From positions 1-64,000 of the forward strand of contig JAHLTZ010000058.1 in NCBI GenBank assembly GCA_025786725.1: a stretch of 64,000 nucleotides of DNA, written 5' to 3'. Below are positions 45,406 to 58,600 of this stretch, piece by piece. The notes under the pieces are model-generated. The model saw only the letters and a program-made list of their open reading frames with translations, made no database searches and was not told the origin of the DNA. Source of the DNA: Syncephalis fuscata (lineage: Eukaryota; Zoopagomycota; Zoopagomycetes; Zoopagales; Piptocephalidaceae). Position 1 is the stretch's first letter; every line of letters starts with the position of its first letter. Position numbers and translations under genes: made by a program.

Positions 45406-46597
45406 ATATGTATGTATACCTTGAACCATGCTCTCTTATGCATACTATCTATCTACTGGAGAGCATAGGCGTGTTTACACGTGGACTGGCCATGACCGCG
45501 TGTCTGTGCCATGTACGCATGTGCCATACAAAAATAGGCCGTACATTAACCTGCATGGCAATCAATAAATATTCACCTTGAATCTGGCACTACAGTGACG
45601 TTGGTACTTCCTGATGCGGCGTACCAAGCCTTTCACACTGCCACTATTGCTTTCACCGTTTTACTATTGCGGGTGAAATGGCTACTAGTATCAGCATGCA
45701 TAGACTACAATGTTTAGAATCATGTGCACAAACCAATATAGACATGTGCGGGTACACGCATGGATTAATACGATATCATGCATTGTATCATCGATGGCAC
45801 AATTGATATGACACTGCCATCATTGTATCTACCCAACTATCTATCAATTATCATTTAGAAATAATAGCAACGATACTAGTAATGTGTAAGCAATAGCGTA
45901 GAATGTAATATAATAGTTATTAATACGCTAATTGACGTAATAGTTAGAATCAAGGCCTATTAGCAGTAAGAAGAAAGTAGCCGCCATATTAAAAATAAAT
46001 AGCTATCCAATAAGACGCGACAACATCAAGGACAGTTTTTTGTAACCAACTACGATGAGTTGGAAATGAACAGTGCATGTGACCCGGAACGAAACGAAAA
46101 AAGATGGTCACTCAAAAGCTAAACACCAAAAAATACTTGGAATCAATTCCTTGAAAATAAAACACACATATATACACAAAATACAAGTACTGAGTGTGTG
46201 AATATATAAGTATTTTATAGTTAATAACGATGTTTATTAATACTATACTGTATGTATATCTGTATAGATGTATTGCTGTTATCTGTATTCATGTGTGTAT
46301 ATCTGTATATCTGTATGTATGTGTGTATGTGGATGAATGAATGAATGAATGATGATTTCTCCGACTTGCGTGGTCATATCACACATTTACTTATCATGTT
46401 GTGTGTGTGTGTGTGTTCCCTGGCCTCCCTTTTTCATCAAAGAAACCGCGCACACCACAACGAGCTTGTACTTGCTCACACACTTCATCTCATTGTGCTT
46501 GCCACACCTTGTTCTTTTGTTCGTCGCTACATCATTGATTACTTCTACGCCAACTTTGAACCATTTAGTACCTATTACTCTACACGCTTCCTTTTCT

Positions 46598-46629
<32 letters not shown>
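46598..46629. repeat. (CTA)n microsatellite
   Basis: About ten tandem CTA/ACT triplets. Confidence 0.9.
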
Positions 46630-47159
46630 ACTACTACTTACTACTACGTTACAACCTATTCTACCTATTAGTTGCAACTAATAATACGTTCGCGGTTGCT
46701 AGTTCCACTATCATCCTGACATTCGTTATTTAAATACTAGCTTATTGGCTATTATTAGTCTATGCCGTCGTATTAGTGAACATAATTAGTTTTCTACCGT
46801 ATTATTGGCATTACTCGATACTATTGAAGTGCTAGTTAGTATTCTGTGTTGTAACGTTGTTATCGCTACCGTAATTGTTGTTTCGTTGGTCAATTTGTTC
46901 GATTGGCTATATTAGTATACATTAATAATTGCTAGCTCTGTGTCCTACCAGTGCCAGTAATAGTAATAGTACTGAACTGATTTGTACCGAAGAAGATACA
47001 TTAATATTCACAAAGACTATAATTGTAGTAGTGCCAAAAGCTGCTATTCCCCTTTATATATAATTAAGCTTAACGAACCCGCTTCGATCGCTGTCCTAGT
47101 CTTGTATATCGACTCTAGTTAGTCGTGTACTTGCTTTCTATCATCCTTATTTCTATATT

Positions 47160-50100
47160 ATGACCGTGGCACCTGGCCCATCTCTCGTAGTTGAATCAAT
47201 GGCGCTTGAAGCACCACGCGAAGAGTGGGTGGAGATCCAGGATCCACAATCTGGCAATATATTCTATGCAAATCCGGTAAGTTGGCTATAGCATGTTTGA
47301 ATATGCCATAAACTAATGGTCTAATTTTGTGATATGTATATTGGATGTGTTGTTTTATTTGTACATGATATACACTTATAGAATACAGGCGAATGCTCAT
47401 GGGAGGAGCCTATGAATGCACACATGTAAGTGATACCGGGAGTAAGGAGTATGACGACAAAGTGGTTTCAAAGTCAAAGCTTTAAAATGGATTGTACGAT
47501 TACTAAACGTCGTTTCAATTTATTTGCATGCATTTGAACTATGTGTAGTTATTATAACAATGGCATAATAATGATAGCTGACTTTTAATCTATGGCTATG
47601 ACTATAACTGTTATTAGTAAACCACGCGATCCAACTGGTGAATGGTGGGAGTTATTTGACGAGACACACGGACTACCCTACTACTATAATACGTATACTG
47701 GTCAGACAGAATGGCTTCGGCCGGAAGTTGGCACGGTGATCCCACTTCATGCATTACAGGTACGCATCGGCATTATGTGTCTATTGTAATATGTAGATGC
47801 ATGCATGACAATCTACTAACCACAGTGGATTAAAATAGAATTCCACCATTGGCAAGCGAGTTTCAATGGCCATTACTGATCGTGCCTCACGTGTACTTAG
47901 CAGTGAAGATGTTGATTTCAGTAAATTGGAACAAATGTATGGCAAACAAGGCCAAGGAGCTGCTGCTTGTCAGCGTAATAACATATACCAAATGGCACCG
48001 TCAAACAGTGGTGATGGCCAAAACAATCAAACTTACGCACAAAGGCAACAACAACCGTCGAACTTCAATGTGGTGACACCTCGTTCTTCCGTCTACAGTG
48101 AAAGTAAAATGAGTGAAGCTAGCATATATAGCACACAATATACATCGATGGGACAACAGCAACAACAACCACAGTCACAGCAGCCACAATATCGACAGCA
48201 GCAACATCAGCAATCACAGCCACGACAACAACAACAACAACAGCAATTGCAGCATCGACAACAACAACAACAGCAATCGCAGCATCGACAACAACAACAA
48301 CAGTCACAGCAGCAGCAACAACAACAACAGCAGCAGCAGCAGCACTACCGACACCGCTCTCAAGGAGCTACTAGTGAAGCTATAAGAGCTACTACTGGTC
48401 CAAACGGTAATCAAGCAGCTACTAGTCGACATCGACCACACGCTAGTGCGCACGTACAGCACTCGATTCCAAAGGTAAGTGATTAACACACCACTACAAT
48501 TATTATATACTAACTATTTATTGTAGATCTCTTGTAGCAATATTGATGAAGAAGCCAATATGGCTATGCCTACACATCCAATGCTTAAACAAGGCAATCG
48601 ACCAGCCAATGAGGATGGCCATGGCGCACAGCAGCAGCAAATGAGTCTGCAACAACGACGTAAGATGCAAAATGGTACCACCAATGGTTCGTCATCACAA
48701 ACGTTGCAAGCTGTTGATCGTTCACGTAATATCACTCGCTCAGCCAGTGCCATAGATCTTAAAATCGGTAGTCCCGATAATATAGATGCAAATGGCAATG
48801 GTCTTTATGTTCAACCCACGCACACCACCGCCAGCGTAGTTGAGTTTCATCGTGGTGGCGATGATGACTATCCAAGATCCGCTGGACTTTTACGTACGGA
48901 TGACTATAGTAATCAGAATCAGAGTGCGTTTTATGAAATCATTTTTGAAGGTCATTTTCTTGTTGTTTCTTTTTTATTTATTTATTTGTTGTTGTTGAAA
49001 GAGGGAAAATGACCGCGGGGCGAAAATAACACTATAGAGCCAAAACTAACCTTTTTTTGCTTTTCCTTTTTATTTTAGTGGAAACCGGTGCTACATTAAT
49101 GTCGCAATCACCATCGGCCAAATCAGCGCCACAGAGTCGGTAAGTAGTATGACAAGTTAGTGTTAGCATCTTATTTACTTGTCTACTTATTGATAATGGA
49201 TTTAGTACTTCATTGCCTGATTTGCACGATGATCCAATTATTCAACTTCAAATTGATGGGTTTGCCAAGAAACACTTTGCCACCCACAAAAAGGGATTGT
49301 TCCGTCGTAAAGTGCCAGTTGAGAAGATGTTGCAATGGTCAAGAGTAGGTTATTACATAAATAATTTGTTTAATTCAATACTAATTGGTGTTAACTAGGA
49401 ATCGCTCAAATTGCCTCTACTTACTTTGAACAAGAATGCTCATCGTGATGCACTTAAAGTATTCAAGATCATTCAGCGTATTATGGGTGACCGTCCTCGT
49501 GTACGTGGCAGCACTGCCGTTGAGGATATTCAATGGGTATTGGACCGTGGTCTACAAGAACCAGAACTACGTGATGAGATATACGTTCAACTGTGTAAAC
49601 AAGTGACGGCCAATCCAAGTAGGCAAGTGTTTGCTATTTAAACGTATATGAAATAATAGACTAACCTACCATTAATATCAGTACAAGTGTATTTAAAGGC
49701 TGGGAATTGCTTAGTGTCATTTGTGTCACATTCCCATCTTCAAAGAACTTTGAAGACTATCTAAAATGCTTTATACAACAGCACTTTAACGAACCAGACC
49801 GTATTGATATTATGGCAGTTCATTGTCACAAGAAATTGCTACGTATTATTAACACAGGTCCAAAGGGTAAAGCACCGACCTTTGGCGAGATTGAACATGC
49901 CAAAGCGGCCGCTTTCAATCCAACTGTATTTGGTGAAGGTCTTGATACTATTATGGAAATGCAAGAAAAAGACTTTCCTGATCTGCCTATTCCACGTATT
50001 CTTGCCTTTCTGGCTGAAGGCATTCTTGAGCTTAATGGTCAAAAGTCCGAGGGTATATTCCGTGTACCGGGCGATGTTGACTTTGTTACCAATCTCAAAC

Positions 50101-50521
50101 TACGTATTGAGAAGGGCAATTACGATTTAGCCGGTATTACTGATCCCAATGTACCCGCATCTCTACTTAAGTTCTGGCTTCGTGATTTGGCCGATTCACT
50201 TATTCCGGGCGATTCCTATCGTGAATGTATTTCAAATGCCGAGGATGCCAAGTCGGCCCTGGCCATTGTTGCCCGACTACCCGACATTAACCGACAAGTG
50301 GCCGAATACATTATCGGATTCTTCAAGTATTTGCCCGACCCGAGTGTAGTCAACGCACCAAAATGACGATTGATAACCTTGCTATGGTGTTTGCACCCAG
50401 TTTCCTACGCTGTCCAACAAGCAGTCTGACCCAGATCTTTGAGAATACGCGGCATGAACAAGCGTTTGTTAAAACACTTATTCTGAACATGCAATGCCGG
50501 CCTATCGACAAAAGAACATGA
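47160..50521 (+). CDS. WW-WW-MyTH4-RhoGAP protein (ARHGAP39/Vilse-like)
   Basis: Rho-family GAP expected to act on cell polarity and the actin cytoskeleton. Nine exons: 47160-47276, 47382-47425, 47618-47759, 47839-48474, 48527-48923, 49079-49139, 49206-49344, 49399-49622, 49682-50521. With one added base they total 2601 nt, 866 aa. Two WW domains at the N-terminus (EEWVEIQDPQSGNIFYANP, then EWWELFDETHGLPYYYN), a Gln-rich linker, a MyTH4 domain (WSRESLKLPLLTLN, VYVQLCKQ-type core, VFKGWELLSVI) and a RhoGAP domain with the Arg finger in GIFRVPGDVDF. The frame breaks at about 50360 inside RhoGAP; AAAA with one A more gives NAPKMTIDNLAMVFAP. The intron after exon 8 has a GC donor (GCAAGT at 49623). 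Confidence 0.88.
48145..48345 (+). repeat. CAA/CAG repeat coding a Gln-rich linker
   Basis: Mixed CAA/CAG codons interrupted by CAT, CGA and TCA encode the Gln/His/Ser-rich linker between the WW and MyTH4 parts of the RhoGAP protein. Confidence 0.9.
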
Positions 50522-51327
50522 ATTTACATTTAGTAGTTCTTTCTCTTTGTTTCTTTCTCTTTTCTTTCTTTTCTCAGTTTTTTCTACGTAATTTCAAGAC
50601 AGTGCAAACGGTGATTGCTCTGTGGTTGATGTATACAATAGATATTCATCTACAACAAACAAACAAGTAGAAAGAGAATCACCCAAGCTCTTAAGATATA
50701 CGAATCATCTATGCAAGCCACTATACTTTTATCTATTGTCATTGACACACAGAATATATTATTACTATTATTATTGCTATATTATGACTATTATCCGTGT
50801 TGTTAATGTAGTTAATGTTTGCGTTGTTGTTGTTATGGTCATTATTAATAATCTACCGTGGTTATTTGATATGTAACACGTGATAACCCAACTCTAATCT
50901 TTTCCTGTCATGTTTAATAAACATGTGTGTTAGATGTGTATTAACAGTCCTTCGGTCATTATAAACACCGCGCCATTGCCTTGATTTTCTTTTTCTTGTT
51001 ACCGGTTACCGGCTGTTGTTGTTTCAGTCGTTTATTTTTGTTGTCACTTTGATCACTTTTATCTTGTTATTGTTCTAAGTTTCCTATATATATATATATA
51101 CTATAGGGAAAGAGTTATACGATAGATAGGACGGTAGCCATATCTATTCTAGTATAACGTACACATCTAGTTTTTTATATAGTAAATTAACTGCACTAGC
51201 ACGTCATCTTTAAGGCTGCAATTACTATATTTTTCTTTTTAAACCAAATTTATTTACATTACAAAAAGACTATTAGCAATACTACGACTACAATCTTTTC
51301 TAGTTAGTATTGCAGCAATTAGGGACG
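50522..51327. other. Intergenic region, no gene seen
   Basis: 3' flank of the RhoGAP gene (T-rich with CTTT repeats) and upstream region of DGAT2. A TATATATATATA stretch lies at about 51088-51100, some 230 bp before the DGAT2 start. Confidence 0.5.
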
Positions 51328-52434
51328 ATGATTCAATTTGCTCCTCTTAATGTACCGCGTCAACGCCGTCTTCAGACTTTGGCCGTGTTGCTATGGATAT
51401 TGATGTTGCCAATATGTTTGAGCATCTTTCTCTACTGTGTCTGGCATGCGGCAACTTGGCCATTAGTCACGGCCTACATGACGTTTATGTACTTTGACGT
51501 GGCACCCGAACATGGTGGACGTAAAATTGAATGGATGCGTCGGCTTATTTTCTGGCGTTGGTTTGCTGACTATTTCCCTATGCGGCTTCATCGGGAAGTA
51601 TTACTTGATCCATCACGTAATTATATATTTGGTAAGCATTAAATTGATTAAAATAGTATGGTTATGGTTATTAATTACAATTGATTGTACTAGGCTATCA
51701 TCCCCACGGTATTATCAGTATGGGTGCGTTTACTAACTTTGGTACTGAAGCAAATAATGTAAGCGAATTACTGCCTGGCATTAATTGCCGCTTAATGACC
51801 TTGGCATCGAATTTCAGCATTCCATTGTATCGCGACTTTATCCTATCGCTTAATATTACATCAGTGTCACGAAAGTCAATTGAACGCATTTTGGCCAAAG
51901 GGCCTGGTAATTCGTGTATGATTGTTATTGGTGGTGCGGCTGAAAGTCTTAATGCACGGCCTGGTGTTAGTGACTTGACACTAAAGAAACGACTTGGCTT
52001 TATTAAACTGGCTATTCGCAGTGGGTAGGTTATTAGTAATCGCTTTATATCCAGTATCTAACATTGTGCGATATAGAGCTGATTTAGTACCAGTATTTTC
52101 GTTTGGTGAAAATGATATCTACGATCAAGTAAATAATGAACAAGGTTCGATGGTACGCACAATACAGACACGTTTCCAATCGATCTTTGGTTTTACCACG
52201 CCACTATTTCACGGTCGAGGTATTTTCAACTATAGTATGGGTGTTCTACCGCATCGCCGTCCTATCAATACAGTTATTGGTCGACCCATTCGAGTACAGC
52301 AGTGTGATAACCCAAGTATGGAACAAGTGTTGGCTGTACAGCAACAATATATTAAAGGATTACAATCGGTCTATGATAACCATAAAGATGTATATGCCAA
52401 GGATCGTATTCGCGAATTACGTATCGTAGAATAG
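51328..52434 (+). CDS. Diacylglycerol O-acyltransferase (DGAT2 family)
   Basis: Makes triacylglycerol from diacylglycerol and acyl-CoA at the ER and lipid droplet. Exons 51328-51631, 51694-52024 and 52077-52434, 993 nt, 330 aa, a usual length for the family. A hydrophobic hairpin near the N-terminus (LAVLLWILMLPICLSIFLYC) anchors it. The acyltransferase signature GYHPHGIISMG lies at the first exon junction, followed by GGAAESLNARPG and FSFGENDIYDQV, all typical of DGAT2. The tail PIRVQQCDNPSMEQV also matches. A GTG-free ATG at 51328 is the first in-frame Met. Convergent with the GCN20 gene, 168 bp apart. Confidence 0.93.
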
Positions 52435-52602
52435 AGCCATATGGTACCGACAGATATAAACAATGGCGTTGTTTATTCTAACAAGACAATCTTATTCTTT
52501 CTCATTTAATCTTTCTACGTTGCTATTATTTTATTTCATTAAATGTCCTTCATTATATACTATATTTATAAAGTGCTTAAAGACAATGATAACTATTTAT
52601 TA

Positions 52603-55400
52603 CTAGACTAGTCCTTCGGTAATCACTTGTTTCTTGTAGTCCTTGATGCCTTCACCTTCAAATCGAGCCACACGTCCTTTACTACATACCCATATCTCGC
52701 TACTGACCGCAGAAATGAATCGTTCGTCGTGACTAACTAGCACGACACCACCACCAAACGATTTAAGAGCCTGAGTCAATGCATCGATCGAATCCATATC
52801 CAAATGATTCGTAGGCTAAGTAAAAGCAAATATTAGTATTAATATTGATATTAATAAAACAATTTGACATTAATTACTTACTTCATCAAGAATTAAAAAG
52901 TGTGGATTTTGAATGGCCATACAAGCAAAGGCAACACGACTCTTTTGACCACCACTCAGTGTACGAATCTGTTGTAGACCTGTCATGCCAGAAATACCAA
53001 ATGCACCCAATTGACGACGGTATTCTTCCTCAGTCTTACCCGGCCAACGAGAGGCCATATAGCCGACTGAAGTCATATTGACATCAAGCTGGTCAACGTG
53101 ATGCTGACTAAAGTAGGCAAAGCGTAAACGACCATTACGACGAACATCACCACTACTTGGTTCGAGTTGGCCAGTAAGTAATTTAAGCTATAAATAAAAT
53201 AAAATTAATTAATTATTAATATTATAGTTATCATAAAGCGTTTACTTACCATGGTTGTTTTACCAGCGCCGTTTGGTCCAACCTAAATAATAAATAAGAT
53301 TATCTATATTACATTATTTAAATAAAAAATTACTTACAATGGCAATACGTGAATTCATAAGCATATCAATATTAACATGCGATAATGTACGACTGCCCGC
53401 TTGATAGCCAAAGGTTACTTCATTCATCTGCAAGATAGGCGCGTTAAGACTATCTGGATCAGGGAATTGGAAGGTGACCACTGCCTCATCTTCTGGCAAT
53501 TCAAGGGTCGGTAGCTTTTCAAGAATCTTAATTTTACTTTGAGCTTGTGCAGCACGATTAGCATTGTAGCGCCAGCGATCGATAAAGTCTTGTAAATGTT
53601 TGCGATATTGTAGTTGTGATTCAAATTCACGTACTTGATTCTTACGACGTTCAACACGAGTTTTGTCAAACTGTGTGAAATTGCCCTTATAATAATCAAG
53701 ACGTTCAGAATGTTGATGCATAATATCTGTGGCCACTTCATCAAGGAATTCTATATAAATAAATAGTACAGTTTAATGGCTATTCCATCTATTAATACAT
53801 GCATTAATGACATACCTCGATCGTGAGAAACGACCAATAGTGTATTGGGCCAATTTTGCAAGTAATTTTCTAACCAAGCCACTGCAGGAATCTATTATAA
53901 ATAAATAGATAAATAAATAGATAGGCATAAATGGCAAGTTAGTGTATATTCATTATTGTCATACTGTTTAATAGTTTACTAGTTTAATAGCTCTATTAAC
54001 TTACATCCAACATATTTGTCGGTTCATCAAGTAATAGTAGATCTGGTTTACAGAACAGTGCACGGGCCAATGCCAAACGCATACGCCAACCACCAGAGAA
54101 TGTTCGAGTGGCTCGTTTTTGTGCCTCTGGTAAAAATCCTAAACCGGCCAGAATAGCCGATGCACTAATCAACATCATTTTAATTAATACTAGCAATATT
54201 TGTTAAGTAGCTACTATTACTTACCGTGCTTCTGCTTTATCCGATTCAATTTCCTCTAATTTTTGGAAGGTTTTTTGAAGTCGTTCACTTAGCGAGTTCT
54301 TTGTTTTTTCATACGTTTCTTTGGCTGCTTCATCGTTTTCATCAATGGCCTGTTCATCAAGCTCGGCAAGTTCCTGTTGTATTGTACGTTCTTCTTCAAG
54401 TAAATGTTCACGCCAGGCATCGGCACTAAGTACCGCTTGAATGGCCGATGTATCTGTCCCCGTCATCTAATTGGATTAGAAATACTTGTTAAGAAGAAGA
54501 AAAATAATACTTGTTGATAACAAACAATCACTTACTTCTTGTTCAACGTGAAGAATACTGACTTGTGCTGGTACGGCAACTTCACGTAATGATATATTAC
54601 GTAGCAGTGTACTCTTACCTATAGATAGTTATATCCAATGAGTACTATTACTTTATGTGCTTATTATGGTCAATATCAATATTTACCAACACCGTTACGT
54701 CCAATAAGACCATATCGTCGACCAAATGATAACATCAAATTAGCATCGGTAAGGATACGTTTACCAGCAAACGAGATGTCAAAGTTCTAATAATAACATT
54801 ATTCTATTATTCATATGACACTAGTAGGTAGATATTATAACTTACTTCAACACGGACATCCTTTGATTTACCACGGGTCGTTGTATAGTCAAGAATAGGA
54901 TTGACGGAAATAAATGTAGTATCGTCTTTTTGGTCAATAAGTTTACTTGCTTCATAGGCTGCACGACGATCGCGTTTTTCCATTTTCGCCTTAATCTTCG
55001 CTTCAGCTTTGGCCAGCTTTCGGTTATCGACCTGAGAGGCAACTTGTCGACCCGATACACGTTCCATATCAGACGAACCGACTACAAGCCGCGCTGTAGC
55101 CGATACAGATTCTTGAGTAATCATCTGCACGGGCTGTTCGAGTTTTGTAAGTTTTGGTGCCGTGTCCGATACTCGATTCATACAGAGATCGCCAAGACGC
55201 CGACACAGATCGCGTACGGCAGTCTCGCTGCCACCTGCATCCTCAAGAATAGGCCCAAGGAATTCGGCCAAATCGTCTTCCTCTTCTACGGTCGGCGTGT
55301 CATCGAGGTAGCCGAGAATGTACTCGACAATGGCATCATCGACCGCGGGTATGCATTCGCGTACAAGCGCGGTCACTTGTTCAGTACGCATTTCACTCAT
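52603..55400 (-). CDS. ABCF ATPase, Gcn20/ABCF3-like
   Basis: Cytosolic soluble ATPase with two ABC cassettes and no membrane domain; Gcn20 works with Gcn1 on ribosomes to activate Gcn2. Ten exons: 55400-54846, 54786-54687, 54618-54536, 54466-54225, 54164-54005, 53891-53816, 53750-53338, 53282-53250, 53187-52882, 52815-52603; 2181 nt, 726 aa, a normal length. Cassette 1: Walker A GRNGVGKST (split by an intron), signature [15 protein letters not shown], Walker [10 protein letters not shown]. Cassette 2: Walker [10 protein letters not shown], signature [12 protein letters not shown], Walker B LILDEPTNHLD. The N-terminal 180 residues carry the Gcn20-type extension. Confidence 0.93.
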
Positions 55401-55695
55401 ACTAACAGTAAGGATCTACAGAGGCTTTAAAGCCACGAGATACAGTAGATATAATAATAGAATAAAAGCGGTGAAGCTACAAACTTTGCGTATGAATAAT
55501 AGTGTGGCGGTGGCGATGTGTCTGTGTAAAAATCAATAGTTTAAAGACAACATTTCAGCTATTTATTAATAATACTAACAAAATGATTAATTAATTAATA
55601 GTAAGAAGTTGAGTCAATATGGGTCATTTTTCTGCTCGTATTTGCATTCCGTTTAGCCGCGTTTTTAATTTTATTGTTTCTTCGTATAATACACC
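55401..55695. promoter_or_regulatory. Bidirectional promoter region (GCN20 / ATR)
   Basis: Only 295 bp separate the two divergent start codons, so the two genes probably share promoter sequence. No specific box could be assigned. Confidence 0.4.
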
Positions 55696-58600
55696 ATGGA
55701 CACTAGACGGGATAATAACATTAATGGCACCTCCAACAATGAGCATAGCGTTAGAAATAGCCTAGAGGGCACGCGTATTTGGTTTGTTGAGCTATTTACG
55801 CTATTTGCACAGCCAATTCCTACAGTCAATACAGCCGCTTACACCATTGAGGCGAATAAAGTCAATGTTGGTGTACGTGCTATATTTGAGCGTATTTTAC
55901 GCGTCCACATACGCTTAAACAAGGTAAATAGCGTAATATTAACTATAGTAGAATCTAACAAGACTTTATCGCGCGAATCTAGATTGGAATGAGACAACCA
56001 GCGAATTATTCTGTCGCTCACTTCAATTGGTACAAAAAGCACTACAACGCGTCCCACTTGTTGTTACTTACGATGAACATCCATCTACAAATACTGATGT
56101 TTCTATGGCTGATTCAACAGTAACTGCGATAACCATTGATTCGGCATTAGAGCACATCAACATCAATATAATCACTTGGATTCGTTAACTGATAAAAATA
56201 CGACTACTAATCAACAGTCCAGTACTTCTAATATAAAAGACTTACATAATATCCGCTCTGCCTTATTCTATTACTGGCTTACAGGTCAATTATTAGAATT
56301 GTTACTTGAACCATTACCGCCATCTGTATTGGACTCGGTTATTAATACACTTGTCATTTTAGACACAGCAGTTACACGATCGAATATTAAAGATGAGCTA
56401 TTTGCTATTCATCTATTATCATTTACACAAGGTGGGTCAATATAGTATAAACAAACAATTATATTTATTAGTTTATTTAGAATTATGGATAAAACTTGTT
56501 CATAATAATAATAATAATAATAATACAATAGCGACATTTATTTTACCATGGCATCAAGTAAGTTGTATATTTAATAATATTTTTATTTGTATTTAATAAC
56601 AATAATAATAACGATACTATTAGAATATATTGCCTGGTATTAAAATTGAATCAGATTTACAAGGAAAACGATTATTAAATGGACTCTATTCACTAATTGG
56701 TAAATGTACAAAATCAAATTCACTAGGATGGACTAAAGTGTGTCCATTATTGATAAAATGCTTGGAAGATGATCAAATACTGACTCAACCATATATTGTG
56801 GCAGTATGTTTAATATTCAATGATAAATACAAGTTCTAATATTGTGTATAGTCTATATTAACTACTCTACAACAACTACTTATGAATGGCTTGATACCAC
56901 CTATTAATCACTATCCAAATCTATTATGGTCACTTTTATCACATACTTATTGTCTATGTTGCTGTATTGATACAGATAGTGAACCAATACCAATGCCATT
57001 AGTAGAAAATGATAATGAAATTGAAGAACCTTCAGTAATACAAATGGCTGATTTGTTAGCAGATAGTTTAACACGCCTATTACAGTTAAAAGACGAGTTT
57101 ATTGCATCTATTGATGTAGTAGGGCGTGGTTGGATAGAATTTACAATGATATCAAATTTCTGGGATGATAATAGTTATATTTTATTAAAAGTAAGCTATT
57201 CAATAGTTGATAGTTAATAGTTGATAGTTGATATTAATAAAATTGAATTAGATGGTACTTTTAGATGGATTATCGCTTATATTAGAACATAGACCATGCC
57301 TTGTCAATACAGAATCATGGCTATTACAAGGATTGGCTTGTATTCCGCTACAACATCAAGTTATTCAGTGTTTATTAAAGTTGAAGACTCATGGTTCATT
57401 AAACGGTACTACGCAAACGTTAATTGATATAAATACAACTATCAATACTTCTACAACGATATACGACCAAATAAGCGAACAATATCTATTGTAGATGAAG
57501 ATGAAAATGAAAGATGTCATTAATAATAAGCTATTTAAGAAACGTAACAAATCAACAACAACAACAACAACTGATGAAATGTACGTATAAAATGATATTA
57601 AATACTAAAATATATTAATATATACTAATGTAATAGTAATAGTAATAGTAATATATAAAACCAGTTATGAGATGGCCATACGATGAACAAACACAGTCTC
57701 TAGTAGAGCAAGAATTGCAACTTAATAATTTTAATATAGTAAGTGCATGTTTATTATTTTATATAGTATTTAATACTTTAAATATATCTAGTTTCCTAGT
57801 GGAAAAACATTAATTATTTATGCCGGTGTTATTAAATTACTTGCTGGAAAACAGTATTCTTTTGTAAATACGGCTTTAATCCAAGTAATGACACATACTA
57901 TTGAGAGATTTATGGAAATATCATTAATTGCTGTAGAGGAGAATGTAAGTTATAACGATAACAATAATAACAATTTGACTTGTTAATTAACACTATTAAA
58001 TAGCATCCTATGAATGATGGTCAATCGATTTATTTGGGTCTTGTACATTTAGTAGTGACTGTACTCGATTATTATGGTACATTATTACTAGCTATAATTA
58101 TATTTTATTAATCTAAATTAACAATTTATAGATACCGACAACGAGGAATGGCTTGAAATGGTGGAATATCTAGCCTTATTACCATGGATACAACAGGGTA
58201 TTACTTCATATGAACTATTTACATTTCTGAAAAGTACGATATTTCAGCGTTAATACAAACAACGCCACAATTGACACCATCATTTCCATTACTGGCCCGA
58301 TGTGCACAATTTGGTACAAGCATTGGTGGCATAGTAGATGGATTCTGTGAAGCTATTAAACGACATACACTATGGTCAATTGATGCTTGGTCTTGTATAC
58401 ACTTTATACTTACTAGACTTACTAGAACAAGATTAAATCAATTACTTGAAACCATTAGGTATGTAATTGTAGTTGATAATGGCATAACTAATATCCTATA
58501 GTAAAAGCAGCAATATGGTTAATGCCACTGAAGAAGAACGACTTGTAATGGCAAACAAATTGGTCATATTAGTTGTATTACATCGGGACAAGGCCAAATA

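Larger units (their letters stand above)
43269..47159. other. 3.9-kb divergent intergenic region rich in microsatellites
   Basis: Lies between the TBC gene (-) and the RhoGAP gene (+). It holds GT/GTT-rich leader near 43290 and 43440, GA-rich sequence at 43880-43935, a 40-bp TG repeat, TG-rich blocks near 44030-44160 and 46290-46330, GAAT repeats near 46331-46350 and a CTA repeat near 46598-46629. Open frames over the repeats are translations of low-complexity DNA. No gene was supported. Confidence 0.55.

Noticed and set aside
45318-45581. Open frame over the TG microsatellite
   Set aside because: It is largely a translation of the TG repeat (Cys-Val run) and has no coding character outside it.
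46345-46681. Open frames ending in Leu/Tyr runs upstream of the RhoGAP gene
   Set aside because: Translation of the CTA repeat and pyrimidine-rich leader; two overlapping frames are equally open.
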